A stretch of DNA of 64,000 nucleotides from Thermoplasmata archaeon (GTDB taxonomy: Archaea; Thermoplasmatota; DTKX01; VGTL01): positions 1-64,000 of the forward strand of contig JAWCLH010000004.1 in NCBI GenBank assembly GCA_038851035.1, read 5' to 3'. Positions within the stretch are counted from its first letter, which is position 1. The number at the start of each line of letters is the position of its first letter. Positions 59,259 to 64,000 of this stretch are shown piece after piece. The position numbers and the translations under genes were made by a program. Below the pieces are notes generated by a model that saw only the letters and a list, made by a program, of their open reading frames with translations, was not told the origin of the DNA and made no database searches.

Positions 59259-61100
59259 ATGAAAAAATTCGGCGAGGGGAGGTTCGACGATGGGTGGGTG
59301 GAGGTCTTTGGGAGAGGGCACAACGACCCGTTCCACGACTGGTACCTCGGGCCACCACTGGACTTTTCCCACCGCTTGAGGGCCGAGCTTATCCAGTCAA
59401 TGAGGAGCTCATACGTCTGGTGCAGGATGGACGAGGGCGCGCTTGAGTTCTGGCTCGAGACGGTCAACTCGATATCTTGGGGAACCATTGACGCACGGAC
59501 CTTGCTTTGTCCCCATGATGTACTCCAGCTGGCCGTCCCCGAGCAGCGCATCTGCGACCTGTCATTCGGGGAACCCAAGGTCAACCTAGACCCTGTGGAC
59601 ACTCTCCTCAACATCACCTTCCCCTACAGTTACAGGGGCGCGCAGTGCCTTGACTACTGCTGGAGCTGCGCTTTGGGCGACATAGAGCTTGAAGACCCCG
59701 CTCTCTGGTTCTGGGAGGGGGGCAGCCCAACCCTCAGCCTCAGCGCCGCCAGCCTCCCCTCAGGAGAACTAGTGCTGAGGGCCTCTCCGGTCGGCGTGGA
59801 GGATTTAGACCCGTCGAACAACGAGGTCCGCATCGCGATTCACTCCGTCAATGAATCGATGATAGTGTCGGATGAGACAAACCTCTCCGGTCTCTGGCTC
59901 CTTCAACCCGGTGTCAACGCGAGCTTCCAGAACGGTTCCTTTGGTCCCGAGGCCAGAAGTGTGTGGATTATGGGGATGGGGACTAACTCCATTGAGCTAA
60001 GCGGCTGCCGGCTCAACGTGTCCAGCCTTTGGCTCGAAGCGTCCGAGGGCGTGCTCCGGGACATGGAGCTGCTCCTGCCCTCTTACGGCATCTACGACGG
60101 CGTCGGGCGCTATCGCGCCCAGGTGTACTTGGGTGGAGGGGGCTGGGCGCTCGAGAAGGTGACGGCGGGCTGCGGGGGAGCGGAGTTCGCTCCACTGCGC
60201 GAGCTACTCCTCTCGGACCCGGGGTCCTTCTTTGAAGATTCCTCGAAGCTGCGGGGCTGCCTGCGGGAGCTATGTATGGACGCGGAGGTGGTGAATTTGT
60301 CCATCCTCAATTCCCGGGTCCTCGCGAGGGGCTACATCGAGCTCTCCGCAGGATGTTCGCTCACGCTCTCGGGAGTGTCCGTGGTTGGCCCCTACGAGCT
60401 CGAGCTCCGTGCACCCGACGTCACCCTCTCGCACTCCGATTTCAACCTCCTCTGGAGCATACGCGTCTTAGGCAACCTCAGAGCGGAAGGTAACACATTC
60501 AGGACCATCGTCAATAGCGTCTCCGCTGAGCGGTGCGGTCCCGGCAGCAGTCTCTGCAACAACACCTTCACGAGCGACCTACCTCCAGATACCCCCATTT
60601 CGTGGCGCTATGGGTCCCTTGGGACCCTCGGTCTATACCTCGAGGCGAGGGCGCCTCCGGTTCTCTCCGGCAACATCTTCTCAAATCTCGGCGCCGGTAT
60701 TCTTTTCAGCAACGCCAGCCACCTGGCATCTCTGGACGCCTACAACTCCTTCACAGACATCCGCTCCGCCACCGCGTGCCACATAAGGACCGTAACCCTC
60801 GAGCTCGACTACTACTCTCTCTGCCTGATACTCAACAGGGCCGTGAGCGTGCTCAAGATTTGCTGGAGCGACTGCATCTCCGCCCATGAGAGGAGCTACG
60901 ACCTTCGCTGGCGGGAGGGCCCCTCCGTCAGCATGAGAATCGAGCTCGTGGACCTGGCAACCGGCAGTGAAGCAACCCCGCGAAAGCTGGAGGCGATGTG
61001 CATCTGCCTGGCCGCCCTCTCGCCCTCTGGCAAGACGGACACTCTTGAATTCTCCATACCGGTGAGGGCAGAGGACGCCTGGTCCGAGAGAATCGGATGA
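59259..61100 (+). CDS. beta-helix surface protein, C-terminal part
   Basis: 613 aa from the first ATG after the second in-frame TAG. The protein-like frame begins earlier, at about 59184 (PGFRDDPTTHLYCNSTGT), so this is the tail of the gene at 57662, not an independent gene. Content: a CARDB-like segment (DLDPSNNEVRIAIHSV) between two beta-helix stretches (WIMGMGTNSIELSGCRLNVS; LTLSGVSVVGPYEL; LEARAPPVLSGNIFSNLG). No promoter or ribosome binding site is seen at 59259. It ends 20 nt before the convergent thiC. Confidence 0.5.
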   Translation: MKKFGEGRFDDGWVEVFGRGHNDPFHDWYLGPPLDFSHRLRAELIQSMRSSYVWCRMDEGALEFWLETVNSISWGTIDARTLLCPHDVLQLAVPEQRICDLSFGEPKVNLDPVDTLLNITFPYSYRGAQCLDYCWSCALGDIELEDPALWFWEGGSPTLSLSAASLPSGELVLRASPVGVEDLDPSNNEVRIAIHSVNESMIVSDETNLSGLWLLQPGVNASFQNGSFGPEARSVWIMGMGTNSIELSGCRLNVSSLWLEASEGVLRDMELLLPSYGIYDGVGRYRAQVYLGGGGWALEKVTAGCGGAEFAPLRELLLSDPGSFFEDSSKLRGCLRELCMDAEVVNLSILNSRVLARGYIELSAGCSLTLSGVSVVGPYELELRAPDVTLSHSDFNLLWSIRVLGNLRAEGNTFRTIVNSVSAERCGPGSSLCNNTFTSDLPPDTPISWRYGSLGTLGLYLEARAPPVLSGNIFSNLGAGILFSNASHLASLDAYNSFTDIRSATACHIRTVTLELDYYSLCLILNRAVSVLKICWSDCISAHERSYDLRWREGPSVSMRIELVDLATGSEATPRKLEAMCICLAALSPSGKTDTLEFSIPVRAEDAWSERIG

Positions 61101-61120
61101 TGGGGCTGAAGGGGCCGCTT

Positions 61121-62392
61121 CTATATAAACTCGTCATCTATCTTCATCGCGCATAGGTCCCCGCACATCGAGCATGTGTGCCTGCTCTTCCTTGGCATTC
61201 GCCTGCGCCGCAGCTCCATCGCCCGCTCCGGGTCTATCGCGAGCCTGAATTGTTGCTCCCAGTCGAGTGCCTTACGCGCTCTCGCCATCGCCAGGTCCAT
61301 CTCCCAACCAATTCCGCGCGCGAGGTCAGCAGCGTGCGCCGCTATTCTAGCGGCGACGGTCCCCTGCCTCACGTCCTCCACAGTGGGAAGGGAGAGGTGC
61401 TCCGCCGGCGTCACATAGCAGATGAAGTCCGCGCCGTACCAAGCGGCCAGCGCGCCGCCTATGGCGCTCGTGATGTGGTCGTAGCCCGGCGCAATGTCGG
61501 TCACGAGCGGGCCGAGGACATAGAATGGGGCGCCCCTGCAGACCGTCTTCTGAACGCGCACGTTAGCCTCTATCTGATTCATGGGCACGTGGCCTGGGCC
61601 TTCGACCATCGCCTGCACCCCCGCCCTCCTGCAGCGCTCGACCAGCTCCCCGAGGATTATGAGCTCCTGGAGCTGGGGCCTGTCCGTGGCGTCGGCGACG
61701 CACCCCGGCCTCAGACCGTCCCCGAGGCTGAGGGTCACGTCGTGCTCCGCCGCCAGTTCCAGCAGGCGGTCAAAATCCGAGTAGAGCGGGTTCTCTTTAT
61801 CGTTGTGAATTATCCATGCGGAGAGGAAAGCGCCGCCCCTGCTCACGATGTCCGCGATGCGGCCCGAGCGCCTGAGGCGCGAGACGCTCTCCCGGGTGAT
61901 GCCGCAGTGGACCGTCATGAAGTCAACCCCCTGCCTAGCCTGCTCCTCGACGGTCCTGAAAATGTCGTCCTCGGTCATGTCCACAATGGAGGAGCCCCTC
62001 TTCCTCAATGTCTCCAGAGCCGTCTCGTAAATCGGCACGGTCCCCACCGGGACCTTGACCACCTTGAGAATCGCCCTTCTTATGGCCCTCGTGTCGCCGC
62101 CGGTGCTGAGGTCCATCAGGGCGTCGGTCCCGAGGTGGACTGCCAGTCGGGCTTTCTTCAGCTCCTCCCTGAGGCTGCAGCAGTCCCGGCTGGTTCCGAT
62201 GTTGACATTGACCTTGACCCTGAGGCCCTCGCCTATTCCGCATGGAGCTGGGTCGTGGGCGGGATTGAAGGGAATCACAGCCCTCCCCGAAGCCACGAGA
62301 CGACGGAGGCGCTCGGGGTCGACGCCCTCCCGCCTCGCGGCGCGCCTGACAAGCTCCGGAGTCCCCCTCCCCGCGTCTTTCATGAGAGGCAT
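61121..62392 (-). CDS. thiC: ThiC, HMP-P synthase
   Basis: Radical-SAM enzyme that rearranges AIR into the pyrimidine of thiamine; 423 aa. The C-terminal cluster motif CSMCGDLCAMK is present, as are VNVNIGTSRDCC, EGPGHVPMNQIEANV and SLGDGLRPGC. ATG 62392 (MPLMKDAGRGTPELV) matches the start of archaeal ThiC and lies 8 nt after the rnp4 stop; the frame is open to 62479 but that would overlap rnp4. Confidence 0.95.
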   Translation of the reverse strand: MPLMKDAGRGTPELVRRAARREGVDPERLRRLVASGRAVIPFNPAHDPAPCGIGEGLRVKVNVNIGTSRDCCSLREELKKARLAVHLGTDALMDLSTGGDTRAIRRAILKVVKVPVGTVPIYETALETLRKRGSSIVDMTEDDIFRTVEEQARQGVDFMTVHCGITRESVSRLRRSGRIADIVSRGGAFLSAWIIHNDKENPLYSDFDRLLELAAEHDVTLSLGDGLRPGCVADATDRPQLQELIILGELVERCRRAGVQAMVEGPGHVPMNQIEANVRVQKTVCRGAPFYVLGPLVTDIAPGYDHITSAIGGALAAWYGADFICYVTPAEHLSLPTVEDVRQGTVAARIAAHAADLARGIGWEMDLAMARARKALDWEQQFRLAIDPERAMELRRRRMPRKSRHTCSMCGDLCAMKIDDEFI

Positions 62393-62400
62393 CGGGCGAG

Positions 62401-62760
62401 CTATGGCCTCTGCTTTAATAAATGTTTCCCGGTCGCAGGGGTCGTCGGGCGGCGGACGACCCTGCCGCATTTCAGGCATGAGCTAATTGCCCTGCCGGGC
62501 CTTATCCTCACTCTCAGCGTTCGGCCGGGAATAAGGAACGAGCCGCAGGTCCTGCAGTACAGACGCTTCAGTGGCGCTGGCGGGCGCACATTGTACCGCA
62601 TACCGATATTTCTTGCGAGCGCAACATAGCGGTCCGCGAGAGCTAGGTCTCCGACAAGGGCCCTCTCCCGAGCCATTTTAAAAAGAATGACCATCCTCTC
62701 TTGGGCTATCCGCACAATCTCCCGGGACCTCCGCCCGACCCTATGTCTCCTCTTGCCCAC
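62401..62760 (-). CDS. rnp4: RNase P protein component 4 (Rpp21)
   Basis: Zinc-ribbon protein of archaeal RNase P that helps bind the precursor tRNA with Rnp1/Rpp29; 119 aa. The helical N-terminus (RIAQERMVILFKMA, DRYVALARNIGMRYNVR) is followed by the zinc ribbon LYCRTCGSFLIPG and SSCLKCG. The ATG at 62760 is 30 nt from a TATA element, so it is close to leaderless. Cotranscribed with thiC. Confidence 0.92.
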   Translation of the reverse strand: MGKRRHRVGRRSREIVRIAQERMVILFKMARERALVGDLALADRYVALARNIGMRYNVRPPAPLKRLYCRTCGSFLIPGRTLRVRIRPGRAISSCLKCGRVVRRPTTPATGKHLLKQRP

Positions 62761-62785
62761 GGAAAGCCCAATGAGCTAAGGGGAG

Positions 62786-62796
62786 ATATTAATAAC
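62786..62796 (-). promoter_or_regulatory. TATA element for rnp4-thiC
   Basis: Minus strand TATTAATATC-type box about 30 nt before the rnp4 ATG at 62760, predicting a leader of a few nt at most. Confidence 0.45.
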
Positions 62797-62808
62797 GGTC
62801 GGAAGTCA

Positions 62809-62886
62809 ATGCCAAAGTTAGTGAAAGGGGCCCGGGTCTTCGGTGCGAAGGGGACGCCGGGGAGAATGGTCGTGTTGGTGGGCTGA
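62809..62886 (+). CDS. 25-codon open frame, doubtful
   Basis: A short frame encoding MPKLVKGARVFGAKGTPGRM and five more residues. The MPKLVKG start recalls the N-termini of some archaeal regulators, so it may be a remnant of a truncated gene, but it has no ribosome binding site and no recognised domain. Listed because the stretch between rnp4 and tbp is otherwise empty. Confidence 0.15.
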   Translation: MPKLVKGARVFGAKGTPGRMVVLVG

Positions 62887-62945
62887 CCCGCGTCGCCAGC
62901 TACGGAGCGCCAATGATTAGCAAAGGTATGCGGGGAAATAAGAGA

Positions 62946-62988
62946 ATATATAAGCAACTATATAAACCCCTTATATTATTTATAATGG
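62946..62988 (+). promoter_or_regulatory. multiple TATA boxes before tbp
   Basis: Three TATA-like elements in a row: AATATATAAG (62945-62954), CTATATAAACC (62957-62967) and TTTATAATG (62980-62988). The middle one is spaced for a start near 62988 and a short leader with GGGGAG before the ATG at 62999. Extra boxes would allow TBP to bind and repress or tune its own gene. Confidence 0.55.
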
Positions 62989-62998
62989 GGAGTCGGGC

Positions 62999-63553
62999 AT
63001 GGTGAAAATAAGAATCGAGAATGTCGTCGCAACCACCTCCGTCGGTGCGGAGCTTGACCTAAAAGCAATTGCGCTGGCACTGGACGGGGCGGAATACGAG
63101 CCCGAGCAGTTTCCCGGCATCGTTTATAGAATCAAAGAGCCTAAGACCGCCACACTCCTCTTCCGCAGCGGCAAGCTCGTCTGCACGGGCGCAAAGAGCA
63201 TTGACGACGTCCACACTGCGATCAGGACAGTGATTCAGAGGGTCTCGGAGGCCGGAATCAGAGTCAGCAAAGAGCCAAAAATCGAGGTCCAGAACATAGT
63301 TGCGTCCTCAGACCTACAGACCGACCTTAACCTGAACGCCATAGCGATAAGCTTAGGTCTTGACAGGGTGGAATACGAACCAGAGCAGTTTCCCGGGCTA
63401 GTGTATAGAATAGACGAGCCAAAGGTTGTAGCCCTTCTGTTCGGCTCTGGAAAAATCGTCTGCACTGGCGCAAAGAAGGTCGAGGACATTAAGGTCGCGG
63501 TGCAGAAGATATACGACGAGCTCAACACGGCGGGACTGCTCAAGCGCGCTTAG
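62999..63553 (+). CDS. tbp: TATA-box-binding protein
   Basis: General transcription factor that bends promoter DNA with TFB; 184 aa. The two-fold repeat is plain: VKIRIENVVATTSVGAELDL with YEPEQFPGIVYRI, and IEVQNIVASSDLQTDLNLNA with YEPEQFPGLVYRI. Both halves keep the DNA-contacting phenylalanine region (TLLFRSGKLVCTGA; ALLFGSGKIVCTGA). No acidic tail is present, unlike many archaeal TBPs. Confidence 0.96.
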   Translation: MVKIRIENVVATTSVGAELDLKAIALALDGAEYEPEQFPGIVYRIKEPKTATLLFRSGKLVCTGAKSIDDVHTAIRTVIQRVSEAGIRVSKEPKIEVQNIVASSDLQTDLNLNAIAISLGLDRVEYEPEQFPGLVYRIDEPKVVALLFGSGKIVCTGAKKVEDIKVAVQKIYDELNTAGLLKRA

Positions 63554-63597
63554 AGCGAATAGAGCAGTCCGGCGCCTTTGGAGTGGCCCGCTGGAGC

Positions 63598-63890
63598 TTA
63601 CCTCGGTGTTACCCAGTAACTGAGCCCAAGCATACACGAACCCGCCGCGCCATTGGTCGCAACCGCGTCTAGCGTGGAAGCGCCCTCCGTCCAATAAACG
63701 GTGGGGCTCTGCTGGAATTTTCAGGGTGACGGTAATTGTCAAACTGCCCTGATTGCCGGCGATATCCGTGGCGGAGACATCTATCGTGTTGCAACTGCCG
63801 GCTAGGAAAAGGCGCACCGTTAAGTTCCCCTCCGGATACACAAGCATGCCGCTCCCATTGACTTCTAGCCGAGCGCAGGGCTCTGTCTTT
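63598..63890 (-). pseudogene. remnant of an Ig-like surface protein
   Basis: On the minus strand a protein-like segment (LEVNGSGMLVYPEGNLTVRL, then SCNTIDVSATDIAGNQGSLT) with the look of a beta-sandwich repeat of a secreted protein runs to about 63720, then continues in another frame as SPTVYWTEGASTLDAVATNG and on to WVTPR, stop at 63598. A stop codon lies just upstream of its beginning. One frameshift and no start suggest decay. Confidence 0.35.
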
Positions 63891-64000
63891 CCCGTGAACT
63901 TTAAAAGCTTCTATCCGGGGTAATTATTATAGTGAGATTATAGTGAGCACATTGACCCCGCGCCAGATGCAGGCGTCCAGGGTTACACTGAAACTCTCGA

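Noticed and set aside
63398-63847. 149-aa minus-strand protein over the tbp end
   Set aside because: Only its first 45 residues look like protein; the rest is antisense to tbp. I list the upstream part as a remnant instead.
1-64000. tRNA or rRNA genes
   Set aside because: I checked the intergenic gaps for the T-loop pattern GTTCRAATC and paired acceptor stems and for rRNA signatures and found none that fold convincingly.

Overview
The window reads as chromosomal DNA of a GC-rich euryarchaeon. The evidence is a TATA-binding protein, the large subunit of replication factor C, the RNase P protein Rpp21/Rnp4, an archaeal-type e-MtaB, archaeal TATA boxes spaced for leaderless transcripts, and a very large block of Hdr/Mvh genes. 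A Thermoplasmatota-like lineage is my best guess, but no rRNA is present to test it. No mcr genes are seen, so methanogenesis cannot be claimed. Most genes stop with TGA, and many enzymes carry Gly/Ala/Glu/Arg-rich low-complexity insertions or tails.

Layout. 1-4969 (minus strand): the end of a type I-G (formerly I-U) CRISPR-cas operon, cas3 - csb3 - csb1 - csb2 (only its first codons), with a possible small winged-helix gene upstream of cas3. No repeat array is visible. 5186-5931: no gene, but a possible structured RNA. 5932-11496: a small helical protein, a 55-aa zinc-ribbon protein, a CPA2-type cation/proton antiporter, RfcL and a Nudix hydrolase.

11640-35429 (plus strand): about 24 kb of heterodisulfide-reductase and MvhD modules. 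In order: a winged-helix regulator, hdrA, hdrC, hdrB, two CBS-domain genes, an hdrA variant, mvhD, an hdrC-hdrB (HdrD-like) fusion, mvhD, a tandem hdrA-hdrA fusion, an mvhD-hdrC-hdrB triple fusion, a small Cys-cluster protein behind its own promoter, an hdrA pair as two separate genes, hdrC, hdrB, an mvhD-winged-helix fusion, a second tandem hdrA-hdrA, and a last mvhD. This gives eight HdrA modules in six genes, five MvhD modules, and four modules each of HdrB and HdrC type. Convergent to it (35780-38148) lies a single [NiFe]-hydrogenase core, mvhG-mvhA.

38370-45817: the hydrogenase maturation set: a C-terminal protease, hypB, hypF, a small unknown, hypC, hypA and hypD on plus, and hypE on minus behind an MFS transporter. 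47148-64000: e-MtaB tRNA methylthiotransferase, a 1,525-aa membrane-anchored M6-type metalloprotease, purC, a two-helix membrane protein, gcvPB/gcvPA, a broken beta-helix surface-protein gene, thiC, rnp4 and tbp, ending in a remnant of a surface protein.

How it may work together (inference): MvhAG oxidises H2 and passes electrons through MvhD to HdrA flavins, where bifurcation could feed ferredoxin on one side and the HdrB/HdrD-type sites on the other. One hydrogenase beside several different HdrA/MvhD/HdrB assemblies suggests interchangeable complexes with different donors or disulfide-like acceptors. The CBS proteins and the winged-helix domains, one of them fused to MvhD, are candidate controls.
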